Below are positions 16,454-25,699 of a stretch of DNA of 64,000 bases, piece by piece (position 1 is the stretch's first letter; each line of letters begins with the position of its first letter). A model generated the notes under the pieces. That model searched no databases. It was not told where the DNA came from and worked only from the letters and a program-made list of their open reading frames with translations. The translations under genes were made by a program, and so were the position numbers. The stretch spans positions 1-64,000 of the forward strand of contig NZ_JANHLK010000011.1 in NCBI RefSeq assembly GCF_028682635.1, given 5' to 3'. The stretch is from Pseudomonas putida (lineage in GTDB: Bacteria; Pseudomonadota; Gammaproteobacteria; Pseudomonadales; Pseudomonadaceae).

Positions 16454-17733
16454 AGTTGAACCAAGGCCTGATCGATTTCCTCAAGGCCTCCCCTACCCCG
16501 TTCCACGCCACCGCCAGCCTTGTTCAGCGCCTGGAAGCGGCGGGTTTCCAACGCCTGGACGAACGCGAGCCATGGAACACCGAGGCCAATGGTCGCTACT
16601 ACGTCACCCGCAACGACTCGTCGATCGTCGCGATCAAGATGGGCCGGCACTCGCCGCTGCACGGTGGCATTCGCCTGGTCGGCGCCCACACCGACAGCCC
16701 GTGCCTGCGGGTCAAGCCCCAGCCGGAACTGCAACGCCAGGGTTTCTGGCAATTGGGCGTCGAAGTCTATGGCGGCGCCCTGCTGGCCCCCTGGTTCGAC
16801 CGCGACCTGTCCCTGGCCGGCCGCGTCACCTTCCGTCGTGACGGCAAGGTCGAGAGCCAGTTGATCGACTTCAAGGCGCCGATCGCGATCATCCCCAACC
16901 TGGCCATTCACCTCAATCGTGAAGCCAACATGGGTTGGGCGATCAATGCCCAGACCGAGCTGCCACCGGTACTGGCGCAATTCGCCGGTGACGAGCGCGT
17001 GGATTTCCGTGCCGTGCTCACCGACCAACTGGCCCGCGAACACGGCCTGAACGCCGACGTCGTGCTGGATTACGAACTGAGCTTCTACGACACCCAAAGC
17101 GCGGCCGTCATCGGCCTGCATGGTGATTTCATTGCCGGTGCGCGCCTGGACAACCTGCTGTCCTGTTATGCCGGCCTGCAAGCACTGCTGACCACCGACA
17201 CCGACGAAACCAGCGTGCTGGTCTGCAATGACCATGAAGAAGTCGGCTCGTGCTCGGCCTGTGGCGCCGACGGCCCGATGCTGGAGCAGACGTTGCGCCG
17301 CCTGCTGCCCGAAGGCGACGAATTCGTGCGCACCATCCAGAAATCCCTGCTGGTCTCGGCCGACAACGCCCACGGCGTGCACCCCAACTACGCCGACAAG
17401 CACGATGCCAATCACGGCCCGAAACTCAACGCCGGCCCCGTGATCAAGGTCAACAGCAACCAGCGCTACGCCACCAACAGCGAAACCGCCGGGTTCTTCC
17501 GTCACCTGTGCATGGCCGAAGAAGTGCCGGTACAGAGCTTCGTGGTGCGCAGTGACATGGGTTGCGGCTCGACCATCGGCCCGATCACCGCCAGCCACCT
17601 GGGCGTGCGTACCGTGGACATCGGCCTGCCGACCTTCGCCATGCATTCGATCCGCGAACTGTGCGGCAGCCATGACCTGGCGCATCTGGTCAAGGTGCTG
17701 AGCGCGTTCTACGCCTGCCGCGAATTGCCGTAG
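16444..17733 (+). CDS. apeB: M18-family aminopeptidase
   Basis: 429 residues. Dinuclear zinc aminopeptidase of the aspartyl aminopeptidase type, cytoplasmic. The family metal-binding features are visible: GAHTDSP with His82, GARLDN in the centre, NDHEEVGS with acidic ligands, and the C-terminal FAMHSIRE with a His ligand. [22 protein letters not shown] is the normal N terminus, with GGAG 8 bases before the ATG at 16444. In other pseudomonads it directly follows rluA; here one extra gene stands between them. Confidence 0.93.
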   Translation: MREELNQGLIDFLKASPTPFHATASLVQRLEAAGFQRLDEREPWNTEANGRYYVTRNDSSIVAIKMGRHSPLHGGIRLVGAHTDSPCLRVKPQPELQRQGFWQLGVEVYGGALLAPWFDRDLSLAGRVTFRRDGKVESQLIDFKAPIAIIPNLAIHLNREANMGWAINAQTELPPVLAQFAGDERVDFRAVLTDQLAREHGLNADVVLDYELSFYDTQSAAVIGLHGDFIAGARLDNLLSCYAGLQALLTTDTDETSVLVCNDHEEVGSCSACGADGPMLEQTLRRLLPEGDEFVRTIQKSLLVSADNAHGVHPNYADKHDANHGPKLNAGPVIKVNSNQRYATNSETAGFFRHLCMAEEVPVQSFVVRSDMGCGSTIGPITASHLGVRTVDIGLPTFAMHSIRELCGSHDLAHLVKVLSAFYACRELP

Positions 17734-17739
17734 GTTCCT

Positions 17740-17839
17740 GTAGGAGCTGCCGCAGGCTCGGGCCGCGTTCGGACGATCTTTTGACTTTAAAAATCAAAAG
17801 ATCGTCCGAACGCGGCCCGAGCCTGCGCCAGCTCCTACA
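17740..17839. repeat. Long REP palindrome
   Basis: TGTAGGAGCTGCCGCAGGCTCGGGCC and its opposing arm enclose an inner palindrome (GGACGATCTTTTGA...TCAAAAGATCGTCC), so nearly the whole 100 bases can fold into one hairpin. Lies after apeB. Confidence 0.88.
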
Positions 17840-17895
17840 CGGGTCGCAGGAAATCCACCTAGACTTTAACTATCCCTTTTGACAAGGCAGTCGCC

Positions 17896-18072
17896 ATGAT
17901 CACGATGTCCTCGTTCCACGGCATGCTCATCCCTATTCTCATCGGGATGATCATGCTGGCAGTCGGTTTCAACTTTCGCGACAAGAACGCGGGCGTGCTC
18001 GCCATGTGGCTCGGCATGCTGCTGATCCTCGCCACGGTGATCTTCAAGATCCTCGCCAAACTCAACGAATAA
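17896..18072 (+). CDS. Small two-helix membrane protein, 58 residues
   Basis: Starts MITMSSFHGMLIPILIG and ends KILAKLNE. Two hydrophobic helices (residues about 8-24 and 35-52) are joined by a charged turn FRDKNAG, giving a hairpin inner-membrane protein. The ATG at 17896 follows ACAAGGCAG, with AAGG 8 bases upstream. A second ATG is at codon 4. Function not recognised; 77 bases upstream of the mechanosensitive channel gene and possibly co-transcribed with it. Confidence 0.7.
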   Translation: MITMSSFHGMLIPILIGMIMLAVGFNFRDKNAGVLAMWLGMLLILATVIFKILAKLNE

Positions 18073-18149
18073 ATCCCCACCCCGGCTCGCATTGGTCCAG
18101 ACGGGCTCGTACACTCGGTCGATCTGCCCATTTCGAGGTTGACCGCCTA

Positions 18150-20291
18150 GTGTTCGCTCGTCTACTTTTCCTTATCTGCCTGATGACGCTGATGCCGTCA
18201 GCGCCTGCCCAGGCCGTCGGGCTGCCGAGCCTGCTTGGCAGCCCGGCAAAAACCCAACCCGAGGCGCAGGAACCCCTCGGGCAATCCCTGGATGAAGTCA
18301 TCAAGTCGCTGGAGAACGATCAGCAGCGCAGCAAGCTGCTGGCGGATCTGAAGAAGCTGCGCGACGCCACAAAAAAAGCCCAGCCGGTCGCCGAGGAAGG
18401 CGTACTGGGCCTGATTGGTGGAACCCTGGCCAGCTTCGAAAAGCAGTTTTCCGGCGTCGACAGCCCGCTCAATCGCTGGTCCAGCGAGTTCGACCTGGCC
18501 AAGGATGAATTGGCCGCGCTGATACTGCCGGCCAACGAGTGGCTGCCGATCATCTTCGCCTTTGCCATGATCCTGATGGTCTGGAGCCTGCTGGCGGCGG
18601 CGCTGATCTGGGTCAGTCATCGAGTGCGCATGCGCTTTGGCCTGACCGAAGAACTGCCGCAACACCCCAGGGCCCTGGACATGCTGCGTTTCGCCCTGCG
18701 CAAGCTGGGGCCGTGGCTAATCGCGCTGGTCATCACCGTCTACATGAGCTACGCCCTGCCCTCCTCACTCGGTAAAAGCCTGGCCATGGTGCTGGCGTAT
18801 GCGCTAGTGGTCGGCACCTGTTTCTCGGCGATCTGCGTGATTGCCTTTTCCCTGCTCGACGGCCCGCACCGTCACCGCGCCCTGTACATCCTGCGGCACC
18901 AGGCCTTCCGGCCGCTGTGGCTGATCGGCAGTTTCGCCGCTTTCGGTGAAGCCCTGAACGACCCGCGCCTGGTGGAAAGCCTTGGCGTGCACCTGGCACA
19001 TACCGCGGCGACGGTAGCCAATGTATTGGCCGCGTTGTCCACGGGGTTGTTCATCCTGCGGTTCCGCCGCCCGATTGCCCATTTGATCCGCAACCAGCCG
19101 CTGTCCCGGCGCCTGACCCGCCGTGCCCTCAGCGACACCATCGATATTCTCGGCACCTTCTGGTATGTACCGGCACTGGTGCTGGTGGGTATTTCCCTGT
19201 TCGCCACCTTCGTTTCGGCCGGCGACACCAGCACCGCCCTGCGCCAGTCGCTGATCTGCACCGTGTTGCTGGTGTTGTGCATGGTTATCAACGGCCTGGT
19301 ACGCCGTCACGCCCTCAAACCGCAACGCGGGGCCAAGCGTCACGCCCTGTATTCGGAACGCCTGAAAAACTTCTTCTATACCCTGGCCCATCTGCTGGTC
19401 TGGCTGGCATTCATCGAGCTGGGCCTGCGGGTCTGGGGCATGTCGCTGATCAGCTTCACCGAAGGCGAAGGCCATGAGGTCAGCGTCAAACTGTTCAGCC
19501 TGGTCGGCACGCTGATATTTGCCTGGCTTATCTGGATTCTCAGCGACACCGCCGTGCATCACGCCCTCACGCGCTCGCGCAAAGGCCTGGCCAACGCCCG
19601 CGCACAGACCATGATGCCGCTGATCCGCAACGTGCTGTTCGTGGCGATTTTCATCGTTGCATTGATTGTCGCCCTGGCGAACATGGGCATGAACGTCACG
19701 CCACTGCTGGCCGGTGCCGGTGTGATCGGCCTGGCCATCGGTTTTGGCGCGCAATCGCTGGTGGCCGACCTGATCACCGGGCTGTTCATCATCATCGAAG
19801 ACTCCCTGGCCATCGACGACTACGTGGACGTCGGCGGCCACCTGGGTACCGTCGAGGGCCTGACCATTCGTACCGTGCGCCTGCGGGACATCGACGGCAT
19901 CGTCCACACCATTCCGTTCAGCGAAATCAAGAGCATCAAGAACTACTCCCGGGAATTCGGCTACGCGATCTTCCGGGTCGCGGTGCCTGCCAACATGGAC
20001 ATCGACAACGCGATCAAGCTGATGCGCGACGTCGGCCAGAAAATGCGTACCGACCCGCTGCAGCGGCGCAATATCTGGTCGCCCCTGGAATTTCAGGGTG
20101 TGGAAAGTTTCGAGTCCGGCAATGCGATCCTGCGGGCCCGGTTCAAGACCGCCCCGATCAAGCAGTGGGAAGTTTCACGGGCATTCAACCTGTCGCTCAA
20201 GCGACATCTGGATGAAGCCGGGCTGGACCTGGCCACACCGCGCATGAGCATCCATGTGGTGACGGCGGGCGGCGGTGAAGAAAAGGGTTAA
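18150..20291 (+). CDS. Large MscS-family mechanosensitive channel
   Basis: 713 residues. N-terminal signal peptide (FARLLFLICLMTLMPSAPAQA), then a charged periplasmic segment to about 125, then about nine to ten membrane helices, then the MscS core. The pore helix GAGVIGLAIGFGAQSLVADLITGLFII with small-residue packing is typical, followed by the beta domain DDYVDVGGHLGTVEGLTIRTVRLRDIDG and a C-terminal alpha/beta domain. This size and layout match the long MscM/MscK-like members that open on hypo-osmotic shock. GTG start at 18150 with CGAGG upstream; the signal peptide supports it. Confidence 0.9.
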   Translation: MFARLLFLICLMTLMPSAPAQAVGLPSLLGSPAKTQPEAQEPLGQSLDEVIKSLENDQQRSKLLADLKKLRDATKKAQPVAEEGVLGLIGGTLASFEKQFSGVDSPLNRWSSEFDLAKDELAALILPANEWLPIIFAFAMILMVWSLLAAALIWVSHRVRMRFGLTEELPQHPRALDMLRFALRKLGPWLIALVITVYMSYALPSSLGKSLAMVLAYALVVGTCFSAICVIAFSLLDGPHRHRALYILRHQAFRPLWLIGSFAAFGEALNDPRLVESLGVHLAHTAATVANVLAALSTGLFILRFRRPIAHLIRNQPLSRRLTRRALSDTIDILGTFWYVPALVLVGISLFATFVSAGDTSTALRQSLICTVLLVLCMVINGLVRRHALKPQRGAKRHALYSERLKNFFYTLAHLLVWLAFIELGLRVWGMSLISFTEGEGHEVSVKLFSLVGTLIFAWLIWILSDTAVHHALTRSRKGLANARAQTMMPLIRNVLFVAIFIVALIVALANMGMNVTPLLAGAGVIGLAIGFGAQSLVADLITGLFIIIEDSLAIDDYVDVGGHLGTVEGLTIRTVRLRDIDGIVHTIPFSEIKSIKNYSREFGYAIFRVAVPANMDIDNAIKLMRDVGQKMRTDPLQRRNIWSPLEFQGVESFESGNAILRARFKTAPIKQWEVSRAFNLSLKRHLDEAGLDLATPRMSIHVVTAGGGEEKG

Positions 20292-20307
20292 ACAGTTAAA
20301 CGCAGGC

Positions 20308-20340
20308 CAAAAAAATCCCCGAACCAGTCGGGGATTTTTT
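20308..20340. terminator. Bidirectional terminator between mscS-like gene and deaD
   Basis: AAAAATCCCCGA-ACCAG-TCGGGGATTTTT, with A and T tracts on both sides, lies between two convergent genes. Confidence 0.88.
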
Positions 20341-20368
20341 ATGTTCGATCAATCAGCCCGAGGGCGGA

Positions 20369-22042
20369 TCAATCTTCGCGGTAGCGACGCAGCTTCAACT
20401 GCTTACCGGCAACGCGAGTGTCCTTCAGCTTGGTCAGCAACTTCTCCAGACCATCCTCCGGCAGCTCGACGAGGCTGAAGCTGTCACGCACCTGGATGCG
20501 ACCGATGGCTTCACGGGCCAGACCACCTTCGTTGAGGATGGCGCCCAGCAGGTTCTTGGCAGCGATACCATCACGCGCACCCAGCGCGGTACGGCAACGA
20601 GCACGGCCTTCGCCCAGTGGCATCGGTGCGCGACGCTCGCGGTCACCACGCTCTGGACGATCACCGGAACGCTCTGGACGATCGCCACGCGGTGCGTTGT
20701 TCGGCACCAGTGGACGTTCTTTCTCGATAGCGGCCAGGTTCAGCGCTTGACCGTTGGTAGCCTTGCGCAGCAGGGCTGCGGCCAGGGCACGCGGGCTGCA
20801 ACCGATGTCGGCGGTCAGGCGATCGAGCAGATCACCGTGGGTCGATTCGGCTTCAGCCACCAGCGGCGACAGGCTGTTGGTCAGCTTCTTGATGCGCGCA
20901 TCCAGAACGGCTTGAGCGTCCGGCAGGCGAACTTCAGCAACCTTCTGACCGGTTACACGCTCGATCACTTGCAGCATGCGGCGCTCACGTGGAGTCACCA
21001 GCAGCAGCGCACGACCTTCGCGACCAGCACGGCCGGTACGGCCGATACGGTGAACGTAGGATTCCGGATCGTACGGCATGTCAACGTTGAACACGTGAGT
21101 GATGCGCGGAACGTCCAGGCCACGAGCAGCAACGTCGGTCGCCACAACGATGTCCAGACGGCCATCCTTGAGGGAGTCGATCACGCGCTCACGCTGGTTC
21201 TGGGCAATGTCACCGTTCAGCGCAGCGGCTTTGTAGCCTTTGGCTTCCAGGGCACTGGCCAGGTCCAGGGTCGCTTGCTTGGTGCGCACGAACATGATCA
21301 GGGCGTCGAAGTCTTCCACTTCCAGCAAGCTGAGAACGGCAGAAGTCTTCTGGTCAGCGTGAACCAGCAGGTGAGCCTGCTCGATCGCGGTAACGGTCTG
21401 GGTCTTGCTCTGGATCTTCACGTGCTTCGGATCGCGCAGGTGGCGCTCAGCGATGGCACGGATCGATTGCGGCAAGGTGGCCGAGAACAATACGGTCTGA
21501 CGGGTTTCCGGCATGGCCTTGAAGATGACTTCCAGGTCGTCCATGAAGCCCAGCTTGAGCATTTCGTCGGCTTCGTCGAGAACCAGGTGGTTCACGGTCG
21601 CCAGTACTTTTTCGTCGCGACGCAGGTGGTCGCACAGACGGCCCGGAGTGGCGACAACGATCTGTGCGCCATTACGGATTGCTTTCAATTGTGGGCCCAT
21701 CGGCGCGCCGCCGTAGACAGCCACAACAGTTACGCCCGGCATTTGCTTGGCGTAGGTTTCGAAAGCGGTTGCAACTTGTAGCGCCAACTCACGAGTTGGG
21801 GCCAGGATCAGAGCTTGCGGCTCGCGCTTGGACGGATCAATGCGGTGCAGGATAGGCAGGGCAAAGGCAGCGGTTTTACCGGTACCGGTTTGCGCCTGGC
21901 CAATCATATCGTGACCGGCGAGAATGATCGGGATCGACTGCTGCTGAATGGCCGAAGGCTCTTCATAGCCGGTAGCGACTACTGCAGCGACAATATTAGG
22001 GTGAAGTTCAAGAGCGGCGAAGCCGCCGATTTCCTGGGTCAT
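20369..22042 (-). CDS. deaD: DEAD-box ATP-dependent RNA helicase DeaD/CsdA
   Basis: 557 residues. Cold-shock and ribosome-assembly RNA helicase. Motifs in order: Q motif region GYEEPSAIQQQSIP, Walker A AQTGTGKT at 50-57, PTREL, DEAD at 156-159, SAT at 187-189, and HRIGRTGRAGR in the second RecA domain. A C-terminal region with an RGDRPER-type repeat precedes a DbpA-type RNA-binding domain ending KLRRYRED. The frame is open upstream, but the helicase starts at MTQEIGGFAALELHP, with AGAGG 7 bases upstream. It has a leader of about 210 bases. Confidence 0.94.
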   Translation of the reverse strand: MTQEIGGFAALELHPNIVAAVVATGYEEPSAIQQQSIPIILAGHDMIGQAQTGTGKTAAFALPILHRIDPSKREPQALILAPTRELALQVATAFETYAKQMPGVTVVAVYGGAPMGPQLKAIRNGAQIVVATPGRLCDHLRRDEKVLATVNHLVLDEADEMLKLGFMDDLEVIFKAMPETRQTVLFSATLPQSIRAIAERHLRDPKHVKIQSKTQTVTAIEQAHLLVHADQKTSAVLSLLEVEDFDALIMFVRTKQATLDLASALEAKGYKAAALNGDIAQNQRERVIDSLKDGRLDIVVATDVAARGLDVPRITHVFNVDMPYDPESYVHRIGRTGRAGREGRALLLVTPRERRMLQVIERVTGQKVAEVRLPDAQAVLDARIKKLTNSLSPLVAEAESTHGDLLDRLTADIGCSPRALAAALLRKATNGQALNLAAIEKERPLVPNNAPRGDRPERSGDRPERGDRERRAPMPLGEGRARCRTALGARDGIAAKNLLGAILNEGGLAREAIGRIQVRDSFSLVELPEDGLEKLLTKLKDTRVAGKQLKLRRYRED

Positions 22043-22465
22043 GGGTCTGCCTCTAAGTGCATCCGCAAAGACCCATGCTCCAAAGCTGCGCATGCCGTGT
22101 TGAGACTCAAGAGTCGCCCTGGCAGCTTTGTCGGCGGGGATTTGCGAAAACGAATGAATGAAAAAGAATCGTTCAGGAAGAGTTCGCTGGGCGAACGTGC
22201 AACCGAATATGACTTCGGGGAATTGCGCCACCTAAACGCGGCCCGGCTAAAGGCCGGCGCGCACTATACCGGAATTTGCCGAAAAAGGGAGCTTTTTTTA
22301 TCGCAAAACTCCCATATTCGGCGTTCTGTCACAGGCTTTGCGGATAATCGCGCCAGCGTCTACTTTTCAAAGGCCCTGCCCTGCGGGCGATGACGCTAAA
22401 ACGGTTCACCCACCCGCCACAAACCCCGGGTCTGCGCGCCCATCTCCCGCTCGAGGAAATGCCGC
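22043..22465. other. deaD leader and deaD-crotonase divergent region
   Basis: About 420 bases without a supported gene. A minus-strand TATAGT (22263-22268) is a possible -10 box for deaD, giving a leader of about 210 bases; a CCGGC-CTTTA-GCCGG hairpin lies at its 5' end. The rest, towards 22465, would hold the crotonase promoter. In enterobacteria deaD/csdA has a long regulated leader, so this one could be regulatory too; that part is inference. Confidence 0.45.
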
Positions 22466-23257
22466 ATGAAAGAGCTCAATACCAGCCGCGTGAGCCGTGA
22501 AAAGCGCGGTCATGTCCTGATGATCGGACTGGACCGGGTCGCCAAGCGCAACGCCTTCGATCTCGACTTGCTCAACGAGCTGAGCCTGGCCTACGGCGCG
22601 TTCGAAGCCGACAGCGAAGCACGGGTGGCCGTGGTCTTCGGTCATGGCGAACATTTTACCGCCGGCCTGGACCTGGTCAGTGCCAGCGCGGCGCTGACCG
22701 AAGGCTGGCAAGCCCCGCCCGGCGGCTGCGACCCGTGGGGAGTTTTCGCCGGGCCCAGGGTCAACAAACCGGTGATCGTCGCCGCCCAGGGCTACTGCCT
22801 GACCATCGGCATCGAGTTGATGCTGGCCGCCGATATCAACCTGTGTGCCAGCAACACCCGTTTCGCGCAGATGGAAGTGCAGCGCGGCATCTTCCCCTTC
22901 GGCGGTGCCACGTTGCGCCTGCATCAGGTGGCTGGCTGGGGCAACGCCATGCGCTGGATGCTCACGGGCGACGAGTTCGATGCCCATGATGCCCTGCATC
23001 TGGGGTTGGTGCAGGAAGTCATGGCCAGCGAGGATTTGCTGCCGCGGGCAATTGAACTGGCCGAGCGCATTGCCCGGCAGGCGCCGCTGGGGGTCCAGGC
23101 AACGTTGCTGTCTGCCCGGCAGGCCCGCTACGAGGGCGAGACCGCCGCGGCGCGAGGGCTGCCGACGCTGGTGAAGAAGTTGCTGACCAGCGAGGATGCG
23201 CAGGAAGGTGTGCGGTCGCTGGTTGAGCGGCGCCCCGGCATTTTCAAAGGTTGCTGA
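22466..23257 (+). CDS. Enoyl-CoA hydratase/isomerase (crotonase) family protein
   Basis: 263 residues. Crotonase fold: GHGEHFTAGLDL near residue 57-68 supplies part of the oxyanion hole and CoA site, and GYCLTIGIELMLAADINLCASNTRFAQMEVQRGIFPFGG the second. The usual hydratase Glu pair is not obvious, since the first position of the second motif is EVQRGIFP, so the exact reaction is open. The gene order deaD-crotonase-spermidine-synthase-like-class II DAHP synthase recalls a conserved P. aeruginosa block. Confidence 0.85.
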   Translation: MKELNTSRVSREKRGHVLMIGLDRVAKRNAFDLDLLNELSLAYGAFEADSEARVAVVFGHGEHFTAGLDLVSASAALTEGWQAPPGGCDPWGVFAGPRVNKPVIVAAQGYCLTIGIELMLAADINLCASNTRFAQMEVQRGIFPFGGATLRLHQVAGWGNAMRWMLTGDEFDAHDALHLGLVQEVMASEDLLPRAIELAERIARQAPLGVQATLLSARQARYEGETAAARGLPTLVKKLLTSEDAQEGVRSLVERRPGIFKGC

Positions 23258-23264
23258 AAATCCG

Positions 23265-23338
23265 TGTAGGAGCTGCCGCAGGCTGCGATCTTTTGATCTT
23301 TAAAATCAAAAGATCGCAGCCTGCGGCAGCTCCTACAG
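23265..23338. repeat. REP inverted pair
   Basis: TGTAGGAGCTGCCGCAGGCTGCGATCTTTTGAT faces its own exact complement across TTTAA. Separates convergent genes. Confidence 0.88.
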
Positions 23339-23345
23339 GTGATCT

Positions 23346-24101
23346 TCATGTCGCCGGGCGAATCGCCTTGATCAACGACTGCAACGAATACCCCAACCGC
23401 GGCGCCAGCGCTTCGGCCCGGGCGGTCAGGGCCTGCATGTCCAGCACCTGGTCCAGCTCCGATGGCACGATCAGGATCACGTTGCCCTCCTTTACCGGTA
23501 GCTCCCAGTAATGTCGGTGATAAAGCCCGCGCAGCAACGCAGCGCCCAGTGGCTTGCCGTCGTCGGTGGCCCATTGGTTGATCACCAGCCAGCCTCCCGG
23601 ATTCAGGCGTTTCTGGCAGTTTTCCAGGAACGACCAGGCCAGGTGCCCGACACCCGGACCGACGTCGGTATACAGGTCGACGAAAATCAGGTCCGCCGGT
23701 TCAGCGGTGTCGAGCAGCTCCAGGGCATCGCCCACGCGGATATACAGGCGCGGATCATCGTCCAGCCCCAGGTATTCGATCGCCAGGCGCGGCACATCCG
23801 GGCGCAGCTCGATGGCTTCGACATCTTCCAACGGCAGGAACTTGAGGCAGGCCTGGGTCAGCGTACCGGCACCAAGCCCCAGGAACAGCGCGCTTTCCGG
23901 CTGTTCATGGCACAGCGCGCCAATCAGCATCGCCCGGGTATAGTCGTACTCGAGCCAGCTCGGATCAGCGGTGAACACGCAACTTTGCTCGATGGCATCA
24001 CCGAATTCGAGAAAACGGTAATCGGCCACTTCCAGCACGCGGATCACGCCAAATTCGTCCTGCACCTCGGCGAGCAGATGCTCGACGCGCTCCTCAGTCA
24101 T
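23346..24101 (-). CDS. Spermidine-synthase-like methyltransferase-fold protein
   Basis: 251 residues. The class I nucleotide-binding motif LFLGLGAGTLTQACLKFLP (about residue 72-90) and the acidic loop VEAIELRP follow the layout of spermidine synthases, with DLIFVDLYTDVG in place of the polyamine-binding loop of true SpeE. The N-terminal beta-domain is short. Several such paralogues in pseudomonads are annotated as spermidine synthases without proof; activity on polyamines is not certain. Divergent from the DAHP synthase gene. Confidence 0.75.
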   Translation of the reverse strand: MTEERVEHLLAEVQDEFGVIRVLEVADYRFLEFGDAIEQSCVFTADPSWLEYDYTRAMLIGALCHEQPESALFLGLGAGTLTQACLKFLPLEDVEAIELRPDVPRLAIEYLGLDDDPRLYIRVGDALELLDTAEPADLIFVDLYTDVGPGVGHLAWSFLENCQKRLNPGGWLVINQWATDDGKPLGAALLRGLYHRHYWELPVKEGNVILIVPSELDQVLDMQALTARAEALAPRLGYSLQSLIKAIRPAT

Positions 24102-24260
24102 TTCGTCTCCTGATCGTCACCGGGCCTTCTTGGGCAAACAGCAACGCGATAAACCGCAGCGGAAGCGGCAAAGGCGCGATTGTCGGCGAAGCGACGGGAA
24201 CAGGTCACGCACTAATTGCTGATAACATGGACGTCCGAGCGGAAAACACTAGAGATCATG

Positions 24261-25607
24261 ATGAGCCAACCCTGGAGCCCTGACAGCTGGCGCGCCCTGC
24301 CGATCCAGCAACAACCCCAATACCCCGACGCGGCGCATCTGCAGCACGTCGAGCAGACCCTGGCCAGCTACCCGCCGCTGGTGTTTGCCGGGGAAGCCCG
24401 GGAGTTGCGCCGTCAGTTTGCCGAAGTGACCCAGGGGCGCGCGTTCTTGCTGCAGGGCGGCGACTGCGCCGAAAGTTTCGCCGAGTTTTCCGCCGCGAAG
24501 ATCCGCGACACCTTCAAGGTGCTGCTGCAAATGGCCATTGTCATGACGTTCGCGGCCGGTTGCCCGGTGGTCAAGGTTGGACGCATGGCCGGACAGTTCG
24601 CCAAGCCTCGTTCGGCCAATGACGAGACCATCGACGGCGTGACACTGCCGGCCTACCGTGGCGATATCGTCAACGGCATCGGTTTCGATGAAAAGAGCCG
24701 CGTGCCGGACCCGGAACGCCTGCTGCAGTCCTACCACCAGTCCACCGCCACCCTGAACCTGCTGCGCGCTTTCGCCCAGGGCGGGTTTGCCGACCTGCAC
24801 CAGGTACACAAGTGGAACCTCGATTTCATTGCCAACTCGGCCCTGGCGGAAAAGTACAGCCACCTGGCCGACCGCATCGATGAAACCCTGGCGTTCATGC
24901 GCGCCTGTGGCATGGACAGCTCGCCGCAACTGCGCGAAACCAGTTTCTTTACCGCCCACGAAGCGCTGCTGCTCAATTATGAGGAAGCCTTCGTTCGTCG
25001 CGACAGCCTGACCAACGATTATTACGACTGTTCGGCGCACATGCTGTGGATCGGCGACCGCACCCGCCAGCTCGATGGCGCGCATGTCGAATTCCTGCGC
25101 GGAGTGAACAATCCGATCGGGGTCAAGGTCGGCCCGAGCATGAACCCCGAAGACCTGATCCGCCTGATCGACGCGCTCAACCCCGACAACGATCCGGGTC
25201 GCCTGAACCTGATCGCACGGATGGGCGCGAACAAGGTCGGCGATCATTTGCCACAGCTGATCCGCGCCGTGCAGCGTGAAGGCCGACAGGTGCTGTGGAG
25301 TTCCGACCCGATGCACGGCAACACCATCAAGGCCAGCAGCGGCTACAAGACCCGCGACTTCGCGCAGATCCTTGGCGAAGTGAAGCAGTTCTTCCAGGTC
25401 CACGAAGCCGAAGGCAGTTACGCCGGCGGCATCCACATCGAGATGACCGGGCAGAACGTCACCGAGTGCATTGGTGGTGCGCGGCCGATCACCGAGGACG
25501 GCTTGTCGGATCGCTACCACACCCATTGCGACCCGCGGATGAATGCCGATCAGTCGCTGGAGTTGGCGTTTTTGATTGCTGAAACTTTGAAGCAAGTTCG
25601 GCGGTAG
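24261..25607 (+). CDS. Class II 3-deoxy-7-phosphoheptulonate synthase
   Basis: 448 residues. Condenses phosphoenolpyruvate and erythrose 4-phosphate in the first step of the shikimate pathway. The plant-like class II signatures are clear: [11 protein letters not shown] near residue 73, [28 protein letters not shown], and [15 protein letters not shown] with metal-binding residues. Starts [14 protein letters not shown]; the ATG at 24258 directly upstream is an alternative. This window also encodes a class I enzyme at 40105, so the cell has two non-homologous isoenzymes. Confidence 0.93.
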   Translation: MSQPWSPDSWRALPIQQQPQYPDAAHLQHVEQTLASYPPLVFAGEARELRRQFAEVTQGRAFLLQGGDCAESFAEFSAAKIRDTFKVLLQMAIVMTFAAGCPVVKVGRMAGQFAKPRSANDETIDGVTLPAYRGDIVNGIGFDEKSRVPDPERLLQSYHQSTATLNLLRAFAQGGFADLHQVHKWNLDFIANSALAEKYSHLADRIDETLAFMRACGMDSSPQLRETSFFTAHEALLLNYEEAFVRRDSLTNDYYDCSAHMLWIGDRTRQLDGAHVEFLRGVNNPIGVKVGPSMNPEDLIRLIDALNPDNDPGRLNLIARMGANKVGDHLPQLIRAVQREGRQVLWSSDPMHGNTIKASSGYKTRDFAQILGEVKQFFQVHEAEGSYAGGIHIEMTGQNVTECIGGARPITEDGLSDRYHTHCDPRMNADQSLELAFLIAETLKQVRR

Positions 25608-25615
25608 TTTTTGAT

Positions 25616-25682
25616 CCAGCAGGCTGGCTCCCACATGGGTTTTGTGTACGACACAGGTCCAATGTGGGAGCCAGCCTGCTGG
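25616..25682. repeat. Inverted repeat (CCAGCAGGCTGGCTCCCACAT)
   Basis: Two exact 21-base arms (25616-25636, 25662-25682) flank a 25-base loop between two convergent genes. REP-like and possibly a bidirectional terminator. Confidence 0.85.
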
Positions 25683-25699
25683 CGATTGGGCCAGATCAT

